Assembly (NCBI RefSeq): GCF_026241335.1
Contig: NZ_JAPHAV010000015.1
Coordinates: 1-64,000 of the forward strand
DNA: 64,000 nt
Direction of reading: 5' to 3'
From: Ochrobactrum chromiisoli
Lineage (GTDB): Bacteria > Pseudomonadota > Alphaproteobacteria > Rhizobiales > Rhizobiaceae
In this document: one piece after another, positions 54,743 through 63,472 of the stretch
Position numbering within the stretch: the stretch's first letter is position 1
How the letters are laid out: every line of letters begins with the position of its first letter
Translations under genes and position numbers: made by a program
Notes under the pieces: model-generated
Told to the model about the DNA's origin: nothing
The model's input: the letters and a program-made list of their open reading frames with translations, nothing else
Database searches by the model: none

Positions 54743-57163
54743 TTGCTTAAAAATAAAATACAGCTGCTGATTGTTGTAATAACAGCTTGTGGTTTAATTT
54801 TACGAAAGATATTTTTAAATGATTGGTGGCATATTATCCCTTCTGAAAGGGGTACGATCAACGAAATGTGGCGAAGCCTTCAACCTGAGATACCCGTCGA
54901 TGTGCGGTTATCATTTTTGCGGTCGCTATATGGCAACCGTACAACATTATGGTTTGGTCTGCTCGCCCATGTTGTGGCGTGTGTCGTCATTTACGTAAAA
55001 ACTGCTGACTGGCGTTTTCTGGGCTTTGCTGGCTTTTTTACAATTATTGCCCTTGGCCGCCTCTTTGACATGCATAAATTTGACCAGGCAAAACTTGGCA
55101 ATCTCACGCATGCTGATCTCGACAAGTGGGAAGCGCGTTATCTTGTCGGTGCGTCGTTGGTTTGTCTCACGCTTGGTATGCTGTGCTTCTTCTCAAGCTA
55201 TGTGCTGCGCGATTCCTTTGCAGAACTTGCAAGCCTGACCATTCTGCTTGCCTCTGTTGTTTCGATTGTGGGGCGCAATTATGCGTCGGCAAAGGCCGTT
55301 GCGCTGATGTCGGCCTGTACGCTGTTGCCCGTGCTGGCGGGTCTCATTCTTGCGGGGACTCCCTTTCATATTGTGATTGGCCTGCTGCTGATTCCGTATT
55401 TTCTGTCCAATATTCAGATGGCCAACGGATTGCGCGAATTTCTCTTCGCAGCCGTGATGGGCAAGCGGCGTCTGTCGGTGGTGGCCAGTCGTTTTGATGC
55501 GGCACTCAACAATATGCCGCAAGGTCTGTTGATGTTTGATGCGCAGCAACGCATCGCGGTGATCAATCACAAAACAAAAGCCTTGTTGAAGATTGCGGAA
55601 CACACAAAGCTGCGAGGGCGTAAACTTGAAGTCTTGCTTCGTTATTGCATCCGTCAGGGCTTGTTTCCGCATAATGACCTGAGCAATATCGGAGCGCGTA
55701 TGCGCGATCTTCTGGCGGGTCGCAAATCGCGTGACATTTTTCAGCTTGCGGATGATCGCTACATCGAATGCGTCGCCAACCAGACATCAAATGCCGGTGT
55801 GGTGCTGATGTTTGAAGATGTGACGCAACGCGTTGAATCGGAAGTGCGCATTCAGCATATGGCGCGCTTCGACGGCCTGACAGGCCTTCCAAACCGCAAT
55901 TACTTCGAAACGATGGTGCGCTCGCTGCTCTCGCAAAAAGATTCCGATACGCTTGCGGCCCTCATTGTTATCGACATCAATCATTTCAAGCATGTCAATG
56001 ATACGCTTGGGCATCATGTCGGCGACACGTTCCTCAGGCTCTTTGCCGAGCGGTTGAGCCTGCTTGATCCGCAGCGTTATGTCGCCTCACGCTTTGGCGG
56101 CGATGAATTTGTTGTATTTGTCTTCAATCTCGACAGTGAAGCTGAAGTCGCGCCTGTGATGGAACATATCATTGCAGTTGTGAGCGGCATTTATGATCTC
56201 AATGGTGATCAGATTCAGATGGAGATCAGTGCAGGTGTTGCCACTGAAACTGTCGCAAAATGCGATATTGCCAGCATGCATATGAATGCCGACCTTGCAC
56301 TTTATGAAGCAAAGGGTGACGAAGGCAGACAATGGGCGCTGTTTGTCAGTGCCATGGACACCAAATATCGCGGTCGTCAGAAGCTGAAAGCTGATCTGCG
56401 ACAGGCGATTGCCAACCGTGAAATCAAGGTGGTCTATCAGCCGATTGTCAGTGCGCAGTCACTGCGTGTGGTCGCTTATGAAGCGCTTGCACGCTGGGAG
56501 CATTCGGAGCTTGGACCGATCTCTCCAATGGAGTTCATCCCGCTGGCAGAGGAAATCGGGATCATTTCGCAGATAACACGTTTCATGCTTGAGCAGGCCT
56601 GTCAGGACTGTATGTCGTGGGGTGATCGTATTGGCGTCTCCGTCAATCTTTCGGCGATTGACCTCAAGAACAGCGATATTGCCCGCGACATTGCCAATGC
56701 GTTACAGAAGTCGAAGCTTCCTGCCCGACAGCTTGAAGTCGAGGTAACGGAAAGCGCAATTATTGCTGATCGCAACCAGACTTCGCTTGTTTTGCAGCGT
56801 CTCAAAAATGGTGGCATCAATATTGCGCTGGATGATTTCGGAACGGGTTACTCCAGCCTCAGCTACCTCAACAGCCTGCCGTTGACCAAGGTGAAGGTTG
56901 ATCGCTCGTTTGTGCGGGATATTGCAACCGACCGCCGCTCTCTCATGCTGTTACGCGGTGTTACGCGGCTTTCGCACGAGTTGGGGCTGGCTGTGACTGT
57001 TGAAGGCGTTGAAACTGAAGAGCAATTGGCTCTGGTCCGCGTTGCTGCCGGTGCCGACCTTGTTCAGGGTTATCTTCTGGGTAAGCCTGTGCCGGCTGAT
57101 GAAATTCGTTCTTCGTCCGCCAAAGCGATCGCGCATCACGATATTGGGCACACCGTCGCTTAA
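54743..57163 (+). CDS. GGDEF-EAL cyclic-di-GMP signalling protein
   Basis: An 806-residue membrane protein. Several N-terminal helices (about residues 75-230) are followed by a PAS-like region (about 245-365), a GGDEF domain with an intact GGDEF motif at 452-456, and an EAL domain with intact EAL at 580-582 and the DDFGTGYSSLSYL motif. Both domains look capable of catalysis: making c-di-GMP (diguanylate cyclase) and degrading it (phosphodiesterase). Which activity wins cannot be predicted. The start is uncertain: TTG at 54,743, or ATG at 54,866 (MWRSLQPEIP), which removes a weak first helix. It ends at a hairpin. Confidence 0.9.
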   Translation: MLKNKIQLLIVVITACGLILRKIFLNDWWHIIPSERGTINEMWRSLQPEIPVDVRLSFLRSLYGNRTTLWFGLLAHVVACVVIYVKTADWRFLGFAGFFTIIALGRLFDMHKFDQAKLGNLTHADLDKWEARYLVGASLVCLTLGMLCFFSSYVLRDSFAELASLTILLASVVSIVGRNYASAKAVALMSACTLLPVLAGLILAGTPFHIVIGLLLIPYFLSNIQMANGLREFLFAAVMGKRRLSVVASRFDAALNNMPQGLLMFDAQQRIAVINHKTKALLKIAEHTKLRGRKLEVLLRYCIRQGLFPHNDLSNIGARMRDLLAGRKSRDIFQLADDRYIECVANQTSNAGVVLMFEDVTQRVESEVRIQHMARFDGLTGLPNRNYFETMVRSLLSQKDSDTLAALIVIDINHFKHVNDTLGHHVGDTFLRLFAERLSLLDPQRYVASRFGGDEFVVFVFNLDSEAEVAPVMEHIIAVVSGIYDLNGDQIQMEISAGVATETVAKCDIASMHMNADLALYEAKGDEGRQWALFVSAMDTKYRGRQKLKADLRQAIANREIKVVYQPIVSAQSLRVVAYEALARWEHSELGPISPMEFIPLAEEIGIISQITRFMLEQACQDCMSWGDRIGVSVNLSAIDLKNSDIARDIANALQKSKLPARQLEVEVTESAIIADRNQTSLVLQRLKNGGINIALDDFGTGYSSLSYLNSLPLTKVKVDRSFVRDIATDRRSLMLLRGVTRLSHELGLAVTVEGVETEEQLALVRVAAGADLVQGYLLGKPVPADEIRSSSAKAIAHHDIGHTVA

Positions 57164-57227
57164 GATTTTTCATCCGCATAGCCTCACAAGTTATAGTGAT
57201 TTTCAATAATGATGGAATGATGATGAT

Positions 57228-57256
57228 ATAAAATTGTCATAACGCGACAGTTTTAT
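57228..57256 (+). terminator. Terminator-like hairpin after the GGDEF-EAL gene
   Basis: ATAAAATTGTC and GACAGTTTTAT pair at 10 of 11 positions (the other is G-U) around a seven-base loop. It is AT-rich with a built-in T run. It lies 64 bases past the stop codon. Confidence 0.5.
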
Positions 57257-57307
57257 AGAGTATCATTCGAATCACTATTGATGATTTGAGAATATGCGAG
57301 GGAGACT

Positions 57308-58525
57308 ATGAGGCGCTATTTTCGCTATTTATTATATGTTTTAGCTCTAATTATTATTGTGGTTGGAGTTGGATCTGCGATTTTCTGGAAGAAAATACAT
57401 GAATATTGGGCGGTATATCAGTATGCTCAAACATTCAAGCCTGATGTGATTGATGAGAATTTTCGCAATCTTTATAAAAAATATCCCTCCGTTCGCGTGC
57501 CTCATACGGCTGATGTGAGTGTGTTGCCGGTAGCAGAGCGCCCTTTGCCGGAAACCTATACTTACAAGGGCGAGACGCGCAATGTTGCGGATTTTCTTAA
57601 GCGCACTGATACGACCGGATTTATTGTGCTCAAAGACGGCGTGATTGTGCATGAGGAATATGATCGCGGTAATACGGAAAAGACGCAATCCATTGCGATG
57701 TCTCTTTCAAAGTCATTTGTTTCATTTCTGATTGGCAATGCTGTTGCGGATGGGAAGATCAAGCTTGATGAAACGGTCGATCATTACGTGCCGGTGCTTA
57801 AAGAAGGTGGCTATAAGGGCGTTACCGTTAAAAACGTGCTGCAAATGTCATCCGGCATTGGTTTTAATGAAAACTATGGCGATCTGAATTCGGATATTGT
57901 CCGCTATGTCATACAGATTCTGACCGGCTCGGTTGTGGATTTCACGGCCCACCTCAAGAGTGAGCGGCAGCAGGGGACAGTCAATGAATATGTATCTGCT
58001 GACACACAGGTGCTTGCTCTGGTTTTGGAACATGCAACAGGTGTGCCAATACAACAATATTTTCAGGACAGGCTGTGGTCGAGGCTTGGAGCGGAAGCTG
58101 ATGCCTATTGGCTGGCCGATACTCAGGGAGAGGTTGTTGCCGCGGGTGGGCTGAATGCGGTGCTTCGCGATTATGCGCGATTTGGGTTGCTCTATATGAA
58201 TGAGGGACGCAATTACCGTGGTGAGCAGCTTGTGCCTGCACAATGGGTTCATGATTCAGTGACGCCGGATGAGCCTTATCTCATGCCCGGACGTCGGATG
58301 CCTTCCGGTAAAATAGCTTATGGCTATGGCTATCAGTGGTGGATTCCGGCAGAGCCTGAGGGTGATTTCTGCGGTGTGGGTATTTATGGACAATTCATCT
58401 ATGTAAACCCCGTGAAAAATGTGGTGATCGTCAAGACATCTGCCTATGCAAACTACAATATTGACGGCCAAGCTATGAAAGATGAGACTATTCACATGTT
58501 TCAATCTTTGGCCAATTCGCTTTAG
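57308..58525 (+). CDS. Serine hydrolase, beta-lactamase class C-like
   Basis: A 405-residue protein with an N-terminal membrane anchor (FRYLLYVLALIIIVVGVGSAIFW) and a penicillin-binding/beta-lactamase-like domain facing the periplasm. The SxxK motif is SMSLSKSFVSFLIG, and other marks are VLQMSSGIGFNENYGD and the end region YGYGYQWWIPAEPEG. The YxN motif appears as YVSAD and may be degenerate. Members of this family include esterases, peptidases and 6-aminohexanoate hydrolases, so resistance should not be assumed. Confidence 0.87.
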   Translation: MRRYFRYLLYVLALIIIVVGVGSAIFWKKIHEYWAVYQYAQTFKPDVIDENFRNLYKKYPSVRVPHTADVSVLPVAERPLPETYTYKGETRNVADFLKRTDTTGFIVLKDGVIVHEEYDRGNTEKTQSIAMSLSKSFVSFLIGNAVADGKIKLDETVDHYVPVLKEGGYKGVTVKNVLQMSSGIGFNENYGDLNSDIVRYVIQILTGSVVDFTAHLKSERQQGTVNEYVSADTQVLALVLEHATGVPIQQYFQDRLWSRLGAEADAYWLADTQGEVVAAGGLNAVLRDYARFGLLYMNEGRNYRGEQLVPAQWVHDSVTPDEPYLMPGRRMPSGKIAYGYGYQWWIPAEPEGDFCGVGIYGQFIYVNPVKNVVIVKTSAYANYNIDGQAMKDETIHMFQSLANSL

Positions 58526-58545
58526 GCGCTCGCTAAAAGCGTGCT

Positions 58546-58570
58546 CGAATGGCTGTTTATCAGCCATTCG
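58546..58570 (+). terminator. Hairpin after the serine hydrolase gene
   Basis: CGAATGGCTG and CAGCCATTCG form a ten-pair stem with loop TTTAT, 20 bases after the stop. No T run follows, so it may stabilise the mRNA end or terminate weakly. Confidence 0.45.
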
Positions 58571-58731
58571 ATGCCGAAGTAGACCAAGATTGCCCTGTCA
58601 AATCCTGTGATATGGCGAGAAGTTCGCTCCATCTTTGACCGGACTGTGAGAAAACGCGAACTTATACCTTTACACGCTTATAAAGCACCTTATTCTGCGC
58701 ACTGATTTGACGGGGTGCGGATGCGATTTGA

Positions 58732-59478
58732 ATGAGTAATGAAGCTGTCTCCGGTGGCCAGCCACCGCTATCCAATTTCGCGCGGCAGCTATTGCAGTTT
58801 CTGGATCGGGTGGAGTATCGCAGGATTGTGCATGCCGAAGATCTCGAAGAGATCGGGCGTCTGCGTTATCGCTCCTACCGCAGTGCGAATGTGATGCATG
58901 AAGCAGACGTGCCATCGATTGTCGATGATGTGGATTGCGACAGCCATGCGTTTGTTTTCGGTATTCATATTGATGGGCAGTTGGTGAGTACATTGCGTAT
59001 TCATCACATCACGCCAGATCATCGTCGTGGCACAAGCTATGCGCTTTTTCCGGATATTCTTGATCCGCTGCTCAACGCAGGTATGAGCTTTGTCGATCCC
59101 ACACGGTTTGCGGCCGACCCGGAACTTTTGAGCGAATATCCGGCCATTCCCTATGTCACACTGCGCATTGCTGCAATGGCATCGGAATATTTTGAAGCCG
59201 ATCAATGTCTTGCATCGGTCAAACCAGAGCACATGGCCTTCTATAAACGCATTTTCGGAACAAGTGTTATGGCCGAAGCGCGTGAGCACGAGGGCTATGG
59301 GATCCGGGTCGGGCTGGGAGCCGCTCCCATTCGCAATATTCGCGATGCCGTTGCTGTCCGCTTTCCTTTTTTCAAATCGCAACCGCACGAGCGGCGCGCT
59401 ATGTTTGGTGAGCTGGTTAATGGCGTTGGCCCGCTGACTATTCTGCCGACAGCGAAATATACGGGGCTTGGCGTATAA
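58732..59478 (+). CDS. FeeM-like N-acyl amino acid synthase (LuxI/GNAT fold)
   Basis: A 248-residue protein resembling the FeeM family of N-acyl amino acid synthases, which share the fold of LuxI autoinducer synthases and move acyl groups from acyl-ACP to amino acids. Marks are EEIGRLRYRSYRSANV near the start (the family R-RY-Y segment), DDVDCDSHAFVFGIHIDGQLVSTLRIHHI (acidic motif and central strand), and SFVDPTRFAADPE followed by a TLRIAAMASEYF helix. It stands alone, with no response regulator beside it. The substrate and any signalling role are inference. Confidence 0.7.
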   Translation: MSNEAVSGGQPPLSNFARQLLQFLDRVEYRRIVHAEDLEEIGRLRYRSYRSANVMHEADVPSIVDDVDCDSHAFVFGIHIDGQLVSTLRIHHITPDHRRGTSYALFPDILDPLLNAGMSFVDPTRFAADPELLSEYPAIPYVTLRIAAMASEYFEADQCLASVKPEHMAFYKRIFGTSVMAEAREHEGYGIRVGLGAAPIRNIRDAVAVRFPFFKSQPHERRAMFGELVNGVGPLTILPTAKYTGLGV

Positions 59479-59731
59479 TGCTTCATACGCACGATTATTG
59501 CATTTGATTATTTAAATCTTTTTGAAAGTTGCCTTAAATATTTAAATGTAGCACTTTTTGAAAAATGCCGTTAGGTAAGTGCAGGAGCCGCGCTATGCGG
59601 ATCGAGGGGCGCTGCGACAATGGGCCGGGCAGGAAAGCGGTAAGCCGCTCCGGTTCATGTTGAATGCGCGTTGAAGATTGAGAATATTGTGGCTAAGAAT
59701 AGTCAAAATATTTCAATGGGTGGAACTAAAA
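59479..59731. other. Intergenic region with structured GC-rich core
   Basis: No gene. The part 59,580-59,660 contains short inverted repeats (AGCGG-TAAG-CCGCT; GGAGC...GCTCC) and a GAGGGGCGCTGCGAC segment. It could be an RNA leader or a degenerate repeat; see the rejected SAH-riboswitch reading. Confidence 0.3.
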
Positions 59732-59953
59732 ATGGCAGAACATCATACCGCAGCCCCGGCTGAACTTGGCGCGAAGATGGATTATTCCGAGCATGAGAAA
59801 ACTTATGCCAGTTTCACAAGCGTATTTAAATGGGGCACCGTGGCGCTTGTCGCGCTTCTGGCTTCCATGGCGTTCGGCTTTTTTGCGGGTGGTGCTTTCG
59901 CCGCATCCGTTCTTTTTGTCCTTATCTGCGTTGCTGCCTGGTTCATCCTCTAA
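59732..59953 (+). CDS. aa3-type cytochrome c oxidase subunit IV
   Basis: A 73-residue protein: a soluble start (MAEHHTAAPAELGAKMDYSEHEKTYASFTSVFKWGTVALV) and a C-terminal membrane hairpin. The DYSEHEKTYASFTSVFKWG motif is diagnostic of bacterial aa3-type oxidase subunit IV. The start at 59,732 is the family start; the open frame reaches back to 59,678. Placement ahead of pntA1 on the same strand is a familiar alphaproteobacterial arrangement. Confidence 0.9.
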   Translation: MAEHHTAAPAELGAKMDYSEHEKTYASFTSVFKWGTVALVALLASMAFGFFAGGAFAASVLFVLICVAAWFIL

Positions 59954-60129
59954 GGATATAAAGCCGGAATAATCGCGTGATTTGATCGAATGCCTTGGTA
60001 AGGGTGCCGTTTGCGCCTCGCCGGGGCTTTATGCATGTCGTTTGTTTGATAATTTGATGGGGTATCTTCCCGGATGCCCTGAATTCCGCCCGGCTGTGAC
60101 GCCGGATCAAGCCACGAAAGGGAAACCAG
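59954..60129 (+). promoter_or_regulatory. Leader of the second pnt operon
   Basis: A 176-base region before a TTG-started pntA1. It contains CCGGC-TGTGAC-GCCGG (60,090-60,106), a five-pair hairpin, and other complementary GC-rich blocks, and ends in AGGGAAA before the start. It may be a structured 5' leader; I cannot match it to a known riboswitch. Confidence 0.25.
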
Positions 60130-61431
60130 TTGGCCCAGACTATATTCATTCCGAAAGAGAGTGATCCCAACGAGACCCGCGTTGCGGCATCTGCCGAGAC
60201 GGTGAAGAAATTCATCGCGCTTGGTTTTGATGTCGTGGTGGAAAAAGGCGCAGGCGAAAAATCGCGTATCATTGATACCGAGTTTGTCACTGCGGGTGCG
60301 CGCATAGGCACTGCGGCGGATGCCAAAGCGGCAGACGTGATCCTGAAAGTGCGCCGACCGAATGATGCGGAGCTTAAGGGGTATAAGTCGGGTGCAGCGC
60401 TTTTCGCGATGCTTGATCCTTACGGTCACGAAGATGCTGTGGCAGCACTTGGCAAGGCTGGAATTTCGGCATTCACGATGGAATTCATGCCACGCATAAC
60501 GCGCGCGCAGGTGATGGACGTGTTGTCATCGCAGGCCAATCTGGCGGGCTATCAGGCTGTCATTGATGCTTCGGAAGTTTATGACCGTGCTATGCCGATG
60601 ATGATGACGGCGGCTGGCACCGTGCCTGCTGCCCGTGTCTTTGTCATGGGGGCGGGCGTTGCAGGGCTTCAGGCGATTGCGACTGCTCGTCGTTTGGGTG
60701 CGGTTGTGACTGCAACCGATGTTCGCCCGGCGGCAAAAGAGCAGGTGGCTTCGCTTGGCGCGAAGTTCATCGCTGTCGAGGATGAGGAATTCAAGGCGGC
60801 GGAAACCTCCGGCGGCTATGCCAAGGAAATGTCGAAGGAATATCAGGCGAAGCAGGCGGCACTTGTTGCTGACCATATTGCCAAGCAGGATATCGTCATT
60901 ACCACGGCACTTATTCCGGGTCGTGCCGCCCCGCGTCTTGTTTCAAAGGAAATGGTTGCGGCCATGCGTCCGGGGTCTGTGCTGGTCGATCTGGCAGTTG
61001 AACGCGGCGGCAATGTTGAAGGTGCTGTTGCCGGACAGATTGCGGAAGTTAACGGCGTGAAGATTGTGGGGTATCTCAACGTACCGGGCCGGATTGCAGC
61101 GACTGCTTCGCAGCTTTACGCGCGCAATCTTTACGCATTCCTCGAAACGCTGGTCGATAAGGAAGCAAAGCTTCTGAAAATTGATCCGCAGGAAGAGCGG
61201 GTCAAGGCAACGCTTCTGACCCATGAGGGCAAGGTCGTGCATCCGGCGTTTGCCAAGACCGAAGCCGAAATAGCGCCGGCAGTCGTGGCTGAGAAGGTCG
61301 CCAAGCCAAAAACAGCAGCGAAGCCAAAGGCACCTGCTTTGGAAGCGGCTGCTGAAAAGCCTGTAGCGAAGAGAACCCGGAAAGCGCCCGCAAAAGCTGC
61401 AAAAACTTCTGCTGATGGAGGAGAGGCATAA
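60130..61431 (+). CDS. NAD(P) transhydrogenase alpha subunit, NAD-binding part (second copy)
   Basis: A 433-residue dI subunit beginning [20 protein letters not shown] from a TTG start. It shows [57 protein letters not shown] and [28 protein letters not shown] Lys/Ala-rich tail of about 50 residues at the C-terminus is absent from the first copy. The pntA2 start overlaps its stop. Confidence 0.94.
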   Translation: MAQTIFIPKESDPNETRVAASAETVKKFIALGFDVVVEKGAGEKSRIIDTEFVTAGARIGTAADAKAADVILKVRRPNDAELKGYKSGAALFAMLDPYGHEDAVAALGKAGISAFTMEFMPRITRAQVMDVLSSQANLAGYQAVIDASEVYDRAMPMMMTAAGTVPAARVFVMGAGVAGLQAIATARRLGAVVTATDVRPAAKEQVASLGAKFIAVEDEEFKAAETSGGYAKEMSKEYQAKQAALVADHIAKQDIVITTALIPGRAAPRLVSKEMVAAMRPGSVLVDLAVERGGNVEGAVAGQIAEVNGVKIVGYLNVPGRIAATASQLYARNLYAFLETLVDKEAKLLKIDPQEERVKATLLTHEGKVVHPAFAKTEAEIAPAVVAEKVAKPKTAAKPKAPALEAAAEKPVAKRTRKAPAKAAKTSADGGEA

Positions 61432-61850
61432 TGTCCGATACAGCACTCGAAAAAGCTCTTGAGAGCCTCAATCAGGCGGCAGAGGCCGTAAGGCAGGCAG
61501 CGGAAAATGCAGGCGGTTTAGGTGATGCAGCCGCTGCTGCAGCCCATGCCGCTTCCGGTGGAGTGGTCGATCCGTTTGTCTTCCGCCTTGCGATTTTTGT
61601 TCTGTCGATTTTCGTCGGTTATTACGTTGTCTGGTCGGTGACGCCTGCGCTGCATACGCCGCTTATGGCTGTCACCAACGCCATTTCATCGGTGATCGTG
61701 GTTGGCGCACTTCTTGCAGTCGGCCTGTCGCTTTCGGGCTGGGCAACCGGCTTCGGCTTCATCGCGCTCATCCTTGCCAGCGTGAATATTTTCGGCGGCT
61801 TCCTCGTTACCCAACGCATGCTTGCCATGTACAAGAAAAAAGAAAAGTGA
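61431..61850 (+). CDS. NAD(P) transhydrogenase alpha subunit, membrane part (second copy)
   Basis: A 139-residue membrane subunit. The core ([36 protein letters not shown] ... [16 protein letters not shown]) equals the PntA C-terminal helices. An Ala-rich N-terminal extension of about 45 residues is not present in the first copy. Its ATG shares a base with the pntA1 stop, and pntB starts 13 bases after its stop. Confidence 0.94.
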   Translation: MSDTALEKALESLNQAAEAVRQAAENAGGLGDAAAAAAHAASGGVVDPFVFRLAIFVLSIFVGYYVVWSVTPALHTPLMAVTNAISSVIVVGALLAVGLSLSGWATGFGFIALILASVNIFGGFLVTQRMLAMYKKKEK

Positions 61851-61863
61851 GGGCTGAGCCATC

Positions 61864-63264
61864 ATGAGCGTTAATCTCGCAGCCTTCCTTTATCTCGTCT
61901 CCGGTGTCCTGTTCATTCTGGCACTGCGCGGCCTGTCGCACCCAACCACCAGCCGTCAGGGTAATACCTATGGTATGATCGGTATGGGTATTTCCATTGT
62001 CACCACGCTGCTGCTGGCACGCCCAAGCTTTGGCGGTCTGGTGATGATCATTCTTGGTATCGGCATTGGTGGCGGTATCGGTGCCGTGATTGCGCGCCGC
62101 ATTGCGATGACGGCCATGCCGCAGCTTGTGGCGGCCTTCCACTCGCTGATCGGTCTTGCAGCCGTGCTCGTTGCTGCCGCAGCCCTTTACTCACCGCATT
62201 CCTTTGGCATTGGCGAGGTGGGTCAAATCCACGGTCAGGCGCTGATTGAAATGTCGCTCGGTGTTGCGATTGGTGCAATCACCTTTACCGGTTCGATTAT
62301 TGCGTTCCTGAAACTTGATGGCCGCATGTCGGGCAAGCCGATCATGTTGCCGGGACGCCATGTCATCAATGCGGCCCTTGCTGCTGCAATTGTGATCCTG
62401 ATTGCTGTTCTGACCAACACCGAAAGCCATTTCGTGTTCTGGCTGATCGTTATTCTGGCGCTGGTATTCGGTGTGCTGATCATCATCCCGATTGGCGGCG
62501 CGGATATGCCGGTTGTCGTTTCCATGCTCAACTCCTATTCGGGCTGGGCTGCGGCAGGCATTGGCTTCACGCTTGGCAATCTGGCGCTGATTATCACTGG
62601 TGCGCTGGTCGGCTCATCGGGTGCGATTCTGTCCTACATCATGTGTAAAGGCATGAACCGCTCGTTCATCTCGGTTATTCTGGGTGGCTTTGGCGGTGAC
62701 GTGACAGCAAGTGGTGGCGGCGAAGTGGAACAGCGTCCGGTCAAACAGGGTTCGGCAGATGATGCAGCCTTCATCATGAAGAACGCATCCAAGGTCATTA
62801 TCGTGCCGGGTTACGGTATGGCGGTGGCACAGGCACAGCACGCGCTGCGTGAAATGGCCGACAAGCTGAAAGCCGAAGGCGTGGAAGTGAAATACGCAAT
62901 CCACCCTGTTGCCGGTCGTATGCCGGGTCACATGAACGTGCTGTTGGCCGAAGCCAACGTACCTTATGATGAAGTGTTCGAACTTGAAGACATCAATTCG
63001 GAATTTGCGACGGCTGATGTTGCCTTCGTGATTGGCGCGAATGACGTGACCAATCCGGCAGCGAAGACTGATCCGCAATCGCCGATCTTCGGTATGCCGA
63101 TCCTTGATGTCGACAAGGCCGGTACGGTGCTGTTCATCAAGCGCGGCATGGGCTCAGGCTATGCGGGCGTGGAAAACGAACTGTTCTTCCGCGATAACAC
63201 CATGATGCTGTTTGCAGATGCGAAAAAGATGGTCGAAAGCATAGTTAAGGCTCTCGATCACTAG
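61864..63264 (+). CDS. pntB: NAD(P) transhydrogenase beta subunit (second copy)
   Basis: A 466-residue subunit with N-terminal membrane helices and the NADP-binding dIII domain: VIIVPGYGMAVAQAQHALREMADKL, HPVAGRMPGHMNVLLAEANVPYDE, VAFVIGANDVTNPAA and IKRGMGSGYAGVENELFF. It completes the pntA1-pntA2-pntB operon. Compared with the first copy the dIII motifs match but the membrane part differs widely, so the two operons are old paralogues or were acquired separately. Confidence 0.96.
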   Translation: MSVNLAAFLYLVSGVLFILALRGLSHPTTSRQGNTYGMIGMGISIVTTLLLARPSFGGLVMIILGIGIGGGIGAVIARRIAMTAMPQLVAAFHSLIGLAAVLVAAAALYSPHSFGIGEVGQIHGQALIEMSLGVAIGAITFTGSIIAFLKLDGRMSGKPIMLPGRHVINAALAAAIVILIAVLTNTESHFVFWLIVILALVFGVLIIIPIGGADMPVVVSMLNSYSGWAAAGIGFTLGNLALIITGALVGSSGAILSYIMCKGMNRSFISVILGGFGGDVTASGGGEVEQRPVKQGSADDAAFIMKNASKVIIVPGYGMAVAQAQHALREMADKLKAEGVEVKYAIHPVAGRMPGHMNVLLAEANVPYDEVFELEDINSEFATADVAFVIGANDVTNPAAKTDPQSPIFGMPILDVDKAGTVLFIKRGMGSGYAGVENELFFRDNTMMLFADAKKMVESIVKALDH

Positions 63265-63273
63265 GCCTTTGAT

Positions 63274-63391
63274 ATTCGGGTTCTGGCAGCCTGCAAATGG
63301 CGAGGTTCTGCGCTTCCGGTGCGCATGTACGTTCAGTACATTCCGCTCCGGTTCTCGAACCTCACCATTTTAGGCTCGCCATTTCCCGAAT
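63274..63391. repeat. Long palindromic intergenic repeat (Bru-RS-like)
   Basis: A nested palindrome of 118 bases: ATTCGGG...CCCGAAT outside, then AAATGGCGAG (63,295-63,304) against CTCGCCATTT (63,375-63,384), then GAGGTTC against GAACCTC, and ATGTAC-GTTCA-GTACAT at the centre. The layout and centre sequence are like the Bru-RS palindromic repeats scattered in Brucella and Ochrobactrum intergenic DNA; the identity is from memory and needs a search. Confidence 0.6.
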
Positions 63392-63422
63392 CTCATAAGG
63401 CCACGGTGCTCTGGCAACAAAC

Positions 63423-63455
63423 AAAAACGGCGGCTTCGAGCCGCCGTTTTTGTTT
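63423..63455. terminator. Strong bidirectional terminator
   Basis: AAAAACGGCGGCT and AGCCGCCGTTTTT form a 13-pair stem with loop TCG, with A and T runs at the ends, between pntB and the convergent last gene. Confidence 0.92.
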
Positions 63456-63472
63456 TTGCTGGTAATTTTCGA

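Noticed and set aside
59600..59680. GAGGGGCGCTGCGAC looks like the core of an SAH riboswitch (GAGGAGCGCTGC...).
   Set aside because: The closing P1 strand (a CTCGATC-like block) and the pseudoknot partner are absent, and no ahcY or methionine-cycle gene follows.
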